Below are positions 22,255-35,684 of a stretch of 64,000 nt of DNA, in pieces. Origin of the DNA: Cytospora piceicola (lineage: Eukaryota > Ascomycota > Sordariomycetes > Diaporthales > Cytosporaceae). The notes beneath the pieces are model-generated. The model was not told where the DNA came from. It was given only the letters and a program-made list of their open reading frames with translations, and made no database searches. The stretch lies in assembly GCA_023375675.1 (NCBI GenBank), contig JALQBC010000007.1, forward strand, positions 248,001 to 312,000, given 5' to 3'. Numbering within the stretch: position 1 is the first letter of the stretch; the number at the start of each line of letters is the position of its first letter. The translations under genes were made by a program, and so were the position numbers.

Positions 22255-25200
22255 ATGCAGCTCGACCTCGGCGGTGATCCGTCCCAGAAGGCCATCTTCG
22301 ATTCTGGCTCCTTCACCGGCTACAGGCCGTCACAATTCGAGCTCGGCAAGGGCTACCTCAGCGCCAGCGAGGACTTCAAGCAGCCGCTATGCGGTAATGA
22401 AGAGGGCTGGGGCCCTTTGAGCCCCTTCCGCTACGACTTCACGCCTTGCTTTATCGATGTCTGGGTCGCCTCCGTCGCCGTGTTTGGAGTGGTGTTTGGT
22501 TCGCTGGCTGTGGCATGGCTGTTGAACAAGAGAAAACCGGCAGAGATATCGAAGGGCTGGCATTTCTGGACAAAACAGGTATGAATCCGAGCGCAATACC
22601 CACAAAACCCCTGCGGAACACGCCTTTGGGTCATAATCTGTGGTGTCTATTTGAAAGAAAGAGTGCTGACGGGTTTGCGCTTGACAGAGTCTGCTCGCCA
22701 TCGTAATCGCCGACTTCGGTGCCCAACTTATTCTCCAGATCGTCAACTACCCCCAAATATGGTACGGCGACTTCAGGGTGTGGACGACTGCGACCACGAT
22801 TGTCTCCCTCGCCATCATCTTTTCGATACAATGGCTTGAACACGCAAGGCTCCGGAACGCGAACGGCGTTGCCCTATTCTATTGGCTGTTCCTGCTGATA
22901 GCTCTGTCGGTCAAGCTCCGATCCCTGATCTCGCAACAGATCTACACCTCGAGCCGGGCATACTTCGTGACATATTGCGTGGGACTTGGGTTCGCGGTTG
23001 TTGCGTTCCTCGTGGAGTGGCAGTGGCCCAAGCAGAGCAGCCAGTATGAGGCGCTGGTCGACGAGGAGGAGTGTCCGGCCGAGTACGCGACGATCTTCTC
23101 GCGGCTCACGTTCTCGTGGATGACGCCGCTTATGAAGTTTGGGTACAAGAACTACCTGACAGAGGAGGACCTTTGGGCACTACAGAAGAGCGACACTACC
23201 AAAGCAACGGGATCCGCATTCAACAAGGCATGGACCTACGAGCTGGAGCATCGCAAGCACCCATCACTGTGGCTGGCCATGTTCCGCGCCTACGGCGGAC
23301 CATATGTGCTTGCTGGCTTGTTCAAGATGATGAATGACATCTCCGCATTCATTCAACCGCAGCTCCTGAGGTACCTCATAGCGTTCGTGAGCTCGTATAA
23401 TTCGGGCGGAGAGCCAGAGCCTTTGATCAAGGGCGCCGCCATTGCGCTGGCTATGTTCGGTATAGCTGTGTTCCAGACAAGCATGATACACCAGTATTTC
23501 CAAGGTGCTTTCGTCACAGGCATGAGGATCAAGGCCGGTCTAACTTCGTCAATCTACCGTAAAACCTTGAAGCTCTCCAACGAGGGGCGTTCAGCCAAGT
23601 CAACAGGTGACATCGTCAATTACATGGTATGGATCCCCCCTCATATTTTCCTCCTCTATGTCCATACCACCTTCTACCCAATTGGAGGAGTTCCGCGGAA
23701 ATTGGAAGAGCCTCTGTCATTGTAGCTGAGAAGGGAGTGAAATATGGTGAAGGTTAATAGTGGCAGTCTCGTGAGGAAGCCCTTTGGCTGCCTGTCCACA
23801 GGCTGCCTCTGTTTCTCTCATTACATATATACACTCTGAAATCGCTTTTCTCAATAACTAACACGGACATATTAGGCGGTCGATGCGCAACGTCTGCAGG
23901 ACCTTACACAGTTCGCGCAGCAAACCTGGTCTGCCCCATTCCAGATCACCATCTGCATGATCTCGCTGTACCAATTGGTAGGTTGGTCTATGATGGCCGG
24001 CGTCGGTGTTATGATTGCCACTGTACCGCTGAATGGCATAGTCGCCCGAATCATGAAGACGCTACAAAAGGAGCAGATGAAAAACAAGGATACCAGAAGC
24101 CGTCTCATTGCTGAGATCGTTGCCATGATGAAGTCCATAAAACTGTACAGCTGGGGTGCTGCCTTCATGAACAAACTCAACTACGTCCGGAACGAGCAAG
24201 AGCTGAAGACCCTCCGGAAGATAGGAGCTGCTCAGGCCGTCGCCAATTTCACTTTCAGCACGACCCCCTTCCTCGTTTCGTGTATTACGTTCACGGTCTT
24301 TGTGCTCACACATGAGGAACCTCTGACGACGGACATCATCTTCCCAGCCCTGGCTCTCTTCAATCTTCTGTCATTCCCATTGGCAGTCTTCCCTATGGTG
24401 ATATCGTCAATCGTGGAGGCCAGTGTCGCCGTGGGTCGACTGACCAGTTTCCTCACAGCCGAGGAGCTTCAGGAAGGCGCTGTCAATATCAGGCCAACCG
24501 TTGAGGAAATTGGAGAAGAGACAGTCTCTATCAAAGATGGTACCTTCTCATGGGACCGCCACAATGAGACTAAGAACGCTCTAGAGCATATCACTTTCTC
24601 GGCTAGCAAGGGAGAATTGGCTTGTATCGTGGGCAGAGTAGGCAGCGGCAAGTCGTCGTTCTTACAGAGCATTCTCGGCGACTTGTACAAAGTCAAAGGC
24701 GCTGTCACGATTCACGGAGCAGTCGCGTATGTGGCTCAGAGCCCATGGATCATGAACGCCACGGTCAAGGAGAACATCATTTTCGGATACCGATACGATC
24801 CCGATTTCTATGAAAAAACCATCATGGCTTGCGCCTTGGTGGATGATTTCAACGTTCTTCCGGACGGAGACGAAACTGTCGTCGGTGAACGAGGAATCTC
24901 CCTTTCCGGTGGACAAAAGGCCCGCGTTGCTCTGGCTCGTGCTGTATACGCACGAGCAGATGTATACATTCTTGATGACCCCTTGAGCGCCGTAGATGCG
25001 CATGTCGGGAAACACATTACCGATAACGTGCTCGGTCCCAAAGGTCTACTCGCCACCAAGACTCGTATCCTGGCCACCAATGCGATCCCAGTCCTAGGAG
25101 TGTCGGACAACATCGTCATGCTCCGAGAGGGCACCATCGTGGAGCAAGGAAGCTTGGAGCAGCTTCTGGCAATGCGCGGTCTCGTCGCAGACCTCTACAA

Positions 25201-28200
25201 GTCCGCTGGGCAGGATTCTGGATTGACTACGCCAGGACCGGCCTCTGGACAGAGCCCTGATAGATCTTCCCTGGACAGCTCATCCGAGTCTATCGAGGAC
25301 GACGTGGAGAAAGATGAAATGGAGGAAGCGCAAGAGGGTCTTGCTTCTCTGGAGTCTATCCGACCTGGACCAAGTGCCGGGAATCCTAAAAGGCGCACCG
25401 ACAGCATGGCCACACTGAGGAGAGCCAGCACTGCCAGTTTCCGAGGGCCCAGGGGCAAGCTAACCGATGAGGAAGTCGCGCCGAGCAGAACCAGGCAGCA
25501 GAAGGAGCATAGCGAACAAGGAAAGGTGAAGTGGTCCATCTATGGCGAATATGCCAAGATGAACGACCCCCTCGCTGTTTGTGTGTATCTGCTCGCGTTG
25601 CTGGCCGCTCAAATAGCCCAGATTGGCGGCAACGTGTGGCTAAAGGATTGGGCAGAACACAACGGAAAAGCCGGGTCAAATCCTGAAGTTGGAAAGTACA
25701 TCGGCGTCTACTTCGCCTTCGGCATCGGTTCTGCCAGCTTGACGGTCATCCAGACACTCATACTGTGGATATTCTGTTCTATCGAGGCTTCGAGGAAGCT
25801 GCACGAGCGCATGGCAAAGGCTATTTTCAGAAGTCCCATGAGCTTCTTCGATACGACTCCCGCGGGCCGAATCCTGAACAGATTTTCGTCTGACATCTAC
25901 CGGGTGGACGAAGTTCTGGCCCGGACCTTCAACATGCTTTTCGTAAACGTGGCCAAGTCAGGCTTCACGATCGCCGTCATTTCATTCACAACACCTGCTT
26001 TCATCGCCCTCATTGTCCCGATGAGTGCTATGTACATCTGGATTCAGCGATACTACTTGCGGACATCTCGGGAGCTTAAGCGTCTGGACAGTGTAAGCCG
26101 CAGCCCAATCTACGCGCACTTCCAAGAGTCGTTGGGTGGCATCTCTACTATTCGGGCATACCGTCAGCAAGAGAGATTCGAGCGAGAGAATGAGTGGCGA
26201 GTGGACGCCAACCTCAAAGCTTTCTTCCCGTCCGTCAGCGCGAATAGATGGTTGGCTATACGACTCGAGTTCATCGGCGCCTTGGTCATCCTTGCAGCCG
26301 CAGGATTCGCCATCGTCTCGGTCGCGAGCCACAGTGGCCTGAGTGACGGTCTAGTCGGTCTGGCCATGTCATATGCCCTACAGATTACTTCCTCGCTCAA
26401 CTGGATTGTGCGCCAGACCGTTGAAGTGGAGACGAACATCGTCTCTGTCGAGCGTGTACTTGAGTACGCCAGGCTGCCAAGCGAAGCCCTCGAAATCAAC
26501 CCTCGCAACCGCCCACCCGCGGCTTGGCCTGCCGACGGTTCCATCTCCTTCAATGGCTACAGCGCTCGCTACCGCGAAGGCTTGGACCTCGTGCTCAAGG
26601 ATATCAAACTTGATATCAAGTCGAACGAGAAAATTGGAGTGGTGGGACGTACGGGTGCTGGAAAGAGCAGTCTTACTCTAGCCCTGTTCCGTATCATCGA
26701 GGCAGCCAGTGGCAACATCACAATTGACAATGTGAATACGTCTAGCATCGGCCTGCTGGACCTTCGCCGTAGATTGGCGATCATCCCGCAGGATGCGGCT
26801 CTCTTCGAAGGGTCGGTCAGGGATAACCTGGATCCAGGACACGTTCATGATGTAAGTCACCACGTCCCAGCTTTTCATGACACCCCTTGCCCCCACCCAA
26901 ATGAAGCGGCGCCAAGCTGTCAGGTAGCTCAACGAAGGGTTGCACACACACACAAAGCAATGGTGTTATGATTTGATTGGGGGGAATCTCTCATGGGGAC
27001 AACCTCCTGTGGGGCATCCTCTTATGGGTTACCACCCCCCCCCCCCCATCACATCACATCACATCACATCCTGCGGGTGAGAGGAGCTATTCTTGACAGC
27101 AACCCTCTTGTGGTTCGGTCTTGGTGTCGTTTTCCAGCTCGGCAGTGGTTTGTCGGGATTGTGTGTGGGCTCCTGTTGATGCTATCCTGGTCGTCCGACC
27201 ATTCGGGATTCACCAGTCCCGGATCCTTCGATTTGATTTACCCCTCTCAGCTGAATTGTGGATATAGAAGTACAAGTGCTGACCCAGATGCTGCAGGATA
27301 CCGAGTTGTGGAGCGTTCTCGAGGTACGTCGCTACACAGGAACTGCTCCCTCCAATGGCCCGGCCACATGGCAGGAAACGTCGATGCTGTGTCGCCTCGG
27401 TTTTCCTGGGCTTTACTGACTTTGTGTGACTTTCCAGCACGCCCGGCTCAAGAGCCATGTTTCCGGTATGGATTCTGGACTTGATTCAAGGATACACGAA
27501 GGAGGTGAGTACACTGCCAACACGATCTCGCTCGCTTTCTGTCGGCTTTCATCATGCACCCATGCTTTGCACAACGTCTATATTCTTCATGCTGTGATTG
27601 CAGTCTTGGTCACTGCCTGCCTGTTTTGGCATATACGAGGAAATGGTGTGCGGTAAGGAGACAAGCGGCCACCCCAGTGGGTGGGTGAGGATCGCTGTCA
27701 ATTCTCATCTACAGCGTCTTCGTCTGCCGAAAGGAGAAGTGCCTGCATGATCTTGATTACATGCAGAGAGCTCTGGTCTCGTGGCCATCCACACGGACTA
27801 AGGCCCATTTGCCTTCCTCTCGGCTTACCTAGAAGTCACACCTCTCACCTCACTTTGCACCCGCCTGGCTGGACATGCTCAATTCATTTTGTGTCACGTC
27901 CGGCGCCGCCTCACGCGCGCAAGTTGCCGGCCACCTGCTTTATCTGACCTCCGCTCTTTTGCAAGCGATGGTCCATTCGCCGCTGATCGAAATCCTTCCA
28001 TTCACATGTGAACCTTCGCCTTGCATTGTCGCCTCCTTCCCTTGAGTAACAGCGGAGGAAAGAGCGCGGAATGAGCTTGAGGAGATGTTATACTGACCGC
28101 AACTTTGCTAGGTTCGAACCTTTCTCAAGGCCAGCGGCAACTCATCTCCCTGGCGCGGGCTATGCTCACACCCTCGAACATTTTGGTCCTAGATGAGGCC

Positions 28201-28508
28201 ACGGTACGTCATCCTGCATACTGCCTTCCTCCTTATATAGCAATTGACTGAGTCGGGCGGTTTCACAGGCGGCTGTCGATGTCGAGACCGACGCCATGCT
28301 ACAACAGACGCTACGTAGCCCGCTGTTCTCCAACCGGACCATCATCACCGTCGCGCACCGTATCAATACCATCCTCGACAGCGACCGGGTGGTCGTCCTG
28401 GATAAGGGTGAGGTGGCGGAGTTCGGGCCGCCACAAGAGCTGATCAGGCAGAGGGGTATTTTCCACTCGCTGGTCAAGCAGGCTGGGCTGGATAAGGATG
28501 GCGAGTGA
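22255..28508 (+). CDS. ycf1: ABCC (MRP/Ycf1-like) vacuolar conjugate transporter
   Basis: Seven exons encode 1,554 residues: 22255-22578, 22688-23626, 23876-26851, 27297-27323, 27438-27504, 28112-28203, 28269-28508. All junctions keep phase and rebuild [26 protein letters not shown] and [14 protein letters not shown]. An N-terminal membrane domain (TMD0, about 70-230) precedes two six-helix domains. NBD1 has Walker [10 protein letters not shown] near 673, signature LSGGQ near 764 and a Walker B ending ILDDP, with Asp where the catalytic Glu usually sits; its H-loop position reads LATN. NBD2 has Walker [10 protein letters not shown] near 1345, LSQGQ at 1448-1452 and LVLDEAT near 1472. This asymmetry is usual for ABCC proteins. 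The linker carries RRAST near 936, a likely kinase site as in yeast Ycf1. Family members pump glutathione conjugates and heavy metals into the vacuole; the substrate here is inferred. Confidence 0.96.
27034..27070. repeat. C14 run followed by ATCAC repeat in an ABCC intron
   Basis: Fourteen C at 27034-27047 are followed by about four to five ATCAC units to 27070, inside the long third intron of the transporter gene. A similar ATCAC array occurs at 35119-35138. Confidence 0.9.
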
Positions 28509-29748
28509 GCTACTACAGCAGGGCCCGAGATCTCTCTGGCCGGCCAACTAGACTGCGAGTGCGGGTCTGATTGGAAAATACGACGATGATGACGGCGGCG
28601 GCGGCGGTGGTGTTGTGATGTTGGTGATTTGGGGCATACACAAAATGTAAGCGAAAGCATGCGCCGGCAGGCAACGGAGTAAGCAGGTTGATTATCCGCA
28701 CTTGATTATTCAGAAACACATTCCAACTCTCTCTTGATTAGGTGGTGTGGTGAAGTGATGATGTGTTGTACATAGTTCTTACGGCAAGACAAGGGGTCTG
28801 CTTTGGCGTTTCGATGCAGGTGTGTGGCCCAGGGAAATGATAGGCGAAGGCGCACGGTTTCGATGACGGCAAAGACTCTTCTTTCCTGTCTCCAGTGACC
28901 TCCCATTGACGTTGTGTAACACACCAGAATCAAAGGACGTGTCTGGCTGTTCTGGGCGCGTAAGCTGTGGCTTGCTGAAGGAAGGGGACCAGGGGCTGCC
29001 GGGTAGCCAGGGGGGGCGCAGCAATCAGGAGAGGAACAAGCAAACATTCGGACCACACGCGGGGGTGGATAGACCTTCCCACGTATTTGCTTTTCCCCCC
29101 TACCACTACGGAGATAGGGCCGCCCAAGAGACCTAGGCTGTTGTTGCACAGTATCTACGTTACCCCAACCTCGGGCTTGGAAGCGTGCCTCGGTTCGTTG
29201 TCACAAGTTGCCTTCGTCTATCCTCTCCTTGTCCACGGGCGAGAGAGCCTCCACGGTTGCTTGGTGTCACATGTGCCGTATAATGTGTCTCCTGTCGCCC
29301 CCTCGGAGGAGGGAAGACCTATCCCCCGCCCGGCCCGAGTGTCACAGCGGGAACGGGGCGCCCCGAAAGGGAAAGAAAAAAAACCTGGGTTTTGAGGGGG
29401 AACCCAGCCAAACGACCAGGACCAGCCTTCGGCGGAAAAGAGGCCCCCACTCCCACAACCCCCCTGGTCGTACTGTGTAAAACACCAAGGTTCGTGGAAG
29501 AGAAAGAAGAAGAAGAAAAAAGGTCCTCTTCCCTGTGTGAAGGGGCTTGATTGAGGACGATGGCGTGTCGTGTCGCCATGCTGCAATAATCACCACGGTT
29601 CACGGGCTGTGGGATGCCTTCCCCGGAGCCACGGACGATCCAACAAGGGCGTGCACGTGCGCGTGGAAGAGGATCAGGAGGATTTTTGTGGACTCGGGGA
29701 AATCGCCTGAGTTATACATATGTTATTATATCCTAGGTAGATGAACGT

Positions 29749-29768
29749 GGGGGGAGGGGGGAGGGGGG
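29749..29768 (+). repeat. G-run cluster, possible quadruplex
   Basis: Three runs of six G separated by single A residues, followed by GGAAGG. This fits a G-quadruplex-forming pattern on the plus strand. Confidence 0.7.
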
Positions 29769-32700
29769 AAGGAAGTGAGGAAGAAGAAGGGATGTCAGGC
29801 AATCAATCAATCGCGCACCCGGGGTTTCCTGGCTTGCAAAATATACATGCCTACATACGTAGGTAGATACGAAGCAGGAGGAGGACGGAGACGGACGGCA
29901 AGACGTCCCACCATCTAGTGGGCGGGAGGATCAACAAAGCCGGCCCCGTCACCTGGCGGCAACTTTAAACGGGACCAGAACCACGGAAACGAAGACTTGA
30001 AAGGCGGGCTGGTCTGTGTTTGCCGTCGCTATGTAACGGGCAGAAGATTATTTCAGAAAGCTTGGATCACTTGTTCCGCGGGCCGAGATCCTGACAGCCT
30101 GACAGCCTGAGAGATATGTGAGAAACAAGTGAAAATGGGCTTTTAAGAATCCTAAATCGCCCCAAAATTCTGGGTCAGCATGGGGCAGAAGAATATCAGC
30201 CGGAAGCTGAGATCAGGTTAACATGTCAATGTGATAGCCTTGCCATGCTCTCTGCCACAAATAGTGCATATGAGCAGCCCACAAGCGCCCTTTTCTGTCT
30301 GTATGAAACATGGCCTCCAGGGCAGTCTGAGACTTTTTGCTTATCCGTCCCCGGTACGGAGTAGAACTCCTGCGTCTTTCTCTGGCTGGCGACTGGCAAA
30401 GTACCATCCGAGCTCCAGACCTTCCCGCGAGGCCGCTGACTTGGCCCCCACATTTCCCAGGGAGGGTTGAGGGAAAACCTTCCCTGAGATCGGCGCTGGG
30501 GCTTGGGTATCCCTGATCCCCGGGCATGCGCTACGTATTGCACGTATGTAAAACCCGGTTGCCGCCAATGGCTCTGCTTCTTTGATCTCTGGTGCTCGAG
30601 CTTCGGTTCGCCGTCGAGCCCTACCAGGGCTTACATGTTCTGGGTGTGACACAGCATGCTGCTGGTGCCGATTTCCCGATCGCAGTTGTCGACGATGCGA
30701 TCAGGATACTTAGTACAGGGAGGGGATGCAAAGGCATCCCGAATAAGGGCCTGGGTCCTGATACTAGCGTTTCTGACCAGCCCAAACCAGGTACCTCAAG
30801 ATCCCCTTTGGCATCGCCTTGCTTAGACTGGATATCATCAGGAGATTGAATTGCCCGTTGTGTCAAAGCTTGCGGTCGCGCAGCCGTGGAGGTCGTACAT
30901 ATGCCGTTTTCCCCTTCGGGACAAGTGTACGAGGGTATGATGACAGCGCCCCCAGGTTGGCTTGGCCCATGGACTGTGGCGTCTCTGGCATGTCTGTTGG
31001 CGTTATTACTTCGTTGCCTCCCTGACAGCCTGGAGGCTCCGTACGTACTGCACACGAGGTAATTCCAGGGTCGCATCTCCAAGCAATGTCGTTGTATGAT
31101 CAGCACCTTGCAGTCCTCAGCTTCTATGTGGCGGGGGAGACGCGCCAAGTGGAAGGCCCACCGACCTGCCGAACGAGCCAGCTACATAACTCGCGGCGGG
31201 CAGATGAGTTGGGGGCAGGATCACCATCCTCAGATCCTCGAATAGGAAGTAGCTGCCGTGCGAGTACTGCGTATCGGCATGCTAGGCGAACTTGGCTTCG
31301 TGATTGTCTGGAACTAAACGTGACTGCCGACAGTGAGGCTCCGTTTTTGACAAACAGCTGCAGATGGTTTTGCAGTTCAGAGCTTGCCCGGCTGCAGGAC
31401 CGCAAACGCGATCGACAGTGCAGTGCACCACCGTCTGTACCCTCATAACATTTTCATTGCAGTAATGCACAGGGATTAAATTTACCAGGGGAGGCCGCGG
31501 GGACAAGTCCTACCGATCTGCCGATTTGTTCGAATGCTTAGAGAATTTGGGTCAACGACTTGATAGAACACAGACTCGTTTGTCCTTCTCAGTATCGTTG
31601 ATCCCTCCACCTGCCCTGTATCTTGCCGAGTGGGCGTCTTTCTCGAGGTGCAGGTGCCCATCTCAAGTGATCTCTGGGAAAGTTCCTTCTGGACCTACGT
31701 AGTCGTTCGCCGTCACTCGATAGTACGTACATGTGTACTTGCGATATTGGTGAGCGCTGACCAGAGACAGCACGGGGATATTCTCCGACATTGTCTTACT
31801 CGTGCGACCTCGATAGATATAGGCCAGGATGTCACACTATGCCCCTCCTACGGTGAACGCTGGGCCTCCCGTTCACCCCCGCCGAATTAGACGTCGTCAA
31901 ACCGAAAATGAGGTCTTGACGTTGGCTCGTAGATTTCCCGGGTTCTTCAGACCGGTGGGGAAGAATGGGGCCAGAAGAGGTACAGCATAGCCGCAGTCGT
32001 ACGATTTGTCGTTTTTGATCCCTGGAGAGGAACAGGGCAGGCAGGGGAGGTCGCATCGCAAGCTTACATGGAATCCTGCTGAACCAAGGTTCCGGTTGAC
32101 TGCCGGAAGGGTGATCCGGCAGTAGCACAAGTGGGTAATGTGGGTCAGTCCCATGCAACGCTGAATTGGCTGCTGTAGCGTCTCCTTCTGACGGAGGCAT
32201 ACGCAGACTTTCGTCGGCAGTACCTCGAGTCTCAGATGAGAACTCCCGGTTGGAAGACAAGCTTGACAAGCTAGCCGCCGTGGTCTCGTCTTGCTCTGAC
32301 CGGGTCAATACATCCCCGAGACACAGTACCGAAAGAGGTGAAGTGCAAGGTGGCTGATGAAGGCGAAGACAGCCTCTAGTAAAAAATGGACAGGGATTTA
32401 TGAAATTTGTTAACGGTTCCCGCTCTTGACAGGAAATGTGGAACTCTCGAGACCACCCCTGACGCCAACCAGAGAGCTGTCCTTGGCTGAGAGACTTGAT
32501 TTACATTCGAGCAGTGTTGATGGCCACTGAGATGATACGGAACACGTCCCGTGGGGTCGGTTCCAGCTTCGGTTGACGGAGCCCTAACCGAGCTGGCCCA
32601 TGTTGATAATAACGGGATGGAGACTTGCGACGCACAAGTCACGCCACGGCCAGAGATGACAATATCCGAAAGTAGTAACTGATCATCTCTGGAGCTCCAG

Positions 32701-33570
32701 TATTGGCCTGCCAGCCTGATTGGGTCGAACCGGTCAGGGCTGAAATGCTGAAGAACCAGGGAAAAATTTCGTATGCAAGTCGACTCGATGAAGACCCGAG
32801 TGGAAAGCCATGTTGATATCCTCGGAACCTAACAGCTTGCTACATACACCGTTTTCCGAAACGATATCCAGCTGGTCTCTGGTTGCAAAAGCTGTCAGCA
32901 CCTAAGTCAATCTCATATTCCTGCAGGAGCCATAATGCTGTGCAATGGTTCCGGGTTGACGGGATCGAAGCTACTCTTATGCACGTCATGGCTCAACTGC
33001 TCGCTTGTGTAGATCATACAAGAATCGACGACCGGTAAGGCCATGGCGTGTGAGAGAGGCGTCAGCCTCGTGACATGGCCATAGTACAGAATCAAGACTC
33101 GGCACAACAGGGGTAAAGAGTTCGCGGCGGGCCCGATGCAATGGTACATACATGTCAACGGGCTACTTTGTGCCACATGATAAGTGATGTATGCGGCGCT
33201 GTTCTAGTTTGCCCTTGCAGGGCGGGTAGTCGGGAAGGATGAAAGGGCCATCGACAACCGGTGAGGGCTTCTGCTGTTGCGTGGTTGCAGCCTCTAGGTT
33301 GAAGCCAGTGAGGGCACGAAGATCCTTGGCTGGTGACTTCCAAGTTCACGGACTGGTGTCTCGGCCGGCAAAGGACCTGAGGGATCGATAGCAGACTAGG
33401 CTGTATGACGTTGTTCTGTCCCAGTCAATCAGCCGTAGGCACATCTTTCTTCGGTGGCTACCATCCACATTCCGAAGTAGGAACAGATAGGTCGTCGTTG
33501 CTCGATTGCTCGAAAATTGTCCAGTCTGTCAGTCTGGCTTTGATTGGGTCTTTGGTATGCGGGATGGCAC

Positions 33571-33606
33571 CGGTCCTGTTCCTGTTCCCGGTCCCGGTCC
33601 CGGTCC
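33571..33606. repeat. CGGTCC/CTGTTC hexamer repeat
   Basis: Six tandem hexamers, first variants of CTGTTC and then three CGGTCC-type units, in the gene-poor region. Confidence 0.75.
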
Positions 33607-34745
33607 ATATCGTGTTCGTGTCGTCGAAAGGTACTTTACCCAGGTAAAGTCGGCCGGCTAGAGGCAGGAGATGGCGACCTATACGCCCGTTGCCGTCTCG
33701 ATTGATTAGCCGAGCATTGAGAGCACAAGCAGGTTACCCACGCAAATCCTCTCCACGGTGTGTTAGTTCCCAACGGAAAGCTCGAGATCTGGGCCCACCA
33801 TTGATGGCAGAAGCAAGATGATGTAGGAGCGCGATTGCCCGGTCGCACAGCATCCGTTGGGTCATCCGAAACACTGATAGCTTCCAAAGTTGCTACTGCA
33901 AGGTCAGATCGATCGGGCGCAATGTGAAAGAAGTTCTTTCCAACGGTGCCAACCAAGATACTGTGGTAGCCGGACGGAGCATACATACACGACACGACGT
34001 ATGAGTCTGTATGTATGTACAAACAGTTCGTCTTGCCATGTGGCCTCGGAATCCAGTATGGCATCGAAGCCTCGGGCCCCATTCATATATGTATGTATTG
34101 TACACCATGCCCGGCCTGCATGAATTCCGGGGGATACCTTATACTAGATGACTGGGTATGTGTGGAAAGTGACGGCAGGATGGGTAAGAGCGATACACTT
34201 GTCGATTGTTGTGTGACATCTGAGATTCGCCCTCCCTCCAAAGCCGTATGTTTATCATTGGCTAAACCCCTGCCACCCTCTACCAGCGCGGGATATGATG
34301 GGCCTGTAATCCGCGCAGTCGCAAGATAGGAAAAACAAACAAGAACACAAACAAAAAGAAAGGAAAGAAGGAGGCCCAATCACGAGGCTGGAGTGGGGGG
34401 GGGAGGGTTTTGTTTCTATCTATTTTGCTTCTTTCTTGCTTCGAGATGACTGATGAATCACCAAGCAAAGCGCAATAAGGTCAGTTACGCAGTAGGTCCC
34501 TAAGATGCGACAGGGAGTATTTACGTAAATACCAGTTTCATACTTACTGCGATAGTAGGTGAGTTTCAATGTGCTCAGCAGTTGAGGCACGTGCATGTGG
34601 TACATTGGTACACAGTACAAGGTGTCGTACTTAGTAGAATGTACCTAGGTACACATAAATATGCGGTCCACTCTTAGCACGGACCTAAATATCGCACCGT
34701 TCCGCGAAACTCAACTCGCGCTACTTCATATCAAACGGGACGGAG

Positions 34746-34780
34746 CAGACGTTCAGACGTCCAGACGTCCAGACGTCCAG
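34746..34780. repeat. CAGACGTC octamer tandem repeat
   Basis: Four tandem copies of an eight-base unit, the first with one mismatch. Each unit contains the palindrome GACGTC. Confidence 0.9.
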
Positions 34781-34871
34781 ATTTGAACGTTACCCGAAAC
34801 GGAGACGACTATCCCACGTGTCGTGTGTCGGGAGCTTTTCCTCGTCTTCTACAGAGTATTTCCTGGTCGTT

Positions 34872-34901
34872 CCAGACTCTCCCAGACTCTCCCAGACTCT
34901 C
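34872..34901. repeat. CCAGACTCTC decamer tandem repeat
   Basis: Three copies of a ten-base unit, 91 bp beyond the CAGACGTC array and sharing its CCAGAC core. Confidence 0.9.
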
Positions 34902-35628
34902 ATGGGGCTGGCTGGCATGGTTGGCCTGGCCCTGACATCTGGACATCTGAAGAATCTGAAGGTGGGCACGTAACTGCCCAACATCACCATGCAGTTTGCT
35001 TCAATGAGTCTAGTACTGTACTGTAAATAGTAGGAGTATGGAGACACCTACCTACATAGGTGGTTACCGTGCCACACAGTAGATGGGCCTTGAACGGCAG
35101 CTGAACGGATATCTCCATCATCACATCACATCACATTACACTTGTGATTGATCAAATGTCCACCGTCTGAATCGCAAACAGCCAGATCGAGAATATTGGC
35201 TCGACCCACATCCTCAGAGGTAAGGCCCACCGCATGGGAGCGGCTCATGCTGATATCTCATGCCTACTGCTTGGGATAATGTACAAAAAACCACGGCAAA
35301 AATAACTGTAGCATCTGCCATGATAAGTATTACAGTACATGAAATACAGGAAATAAAGAGCCGTATGTAGTACCACTCGACGATGGACCTTGCGAGGCTC
35401 CATGCATCACGGCAAGATGACGAAGGTACGTAGTGCTCAGGTACGTTTATCTGGACGAGAGGGGCATACTGCATATAGTAGCAAGACAGGGCTGGCTGAA
35501 TTGAACAAAGAAGCAAGCACACCAGAGGAGATGAAAATAAAAAAAGAATACCACATACATGATAGAAGCGGCAAGTGGCTGACGGCGGTTGGGCAGTCGT
35601 CGTAATAAAACAAAACAAAAGGGAAGTA

Positions 35629-35684
35629 ATGAAGGAAAGGAAAGCAAAGGAGAGAAAAAGAAAAAAAAGAGAGAGAAAAAAAAC
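35629..35684. repeat. Purine (A/G) tract
   Basis: About 55 bases almost entirely of A and G on the plus strand, in the gene-poor region. Confidence 0.85.

Noticed and set aside
30621..32308. Minus-strand frames of 175 and 158 codons in the gene-poor region
   Set aside because: No recognisable motif, no plausible splice partners and irregular composition; chance frames are expected in 12 kb.
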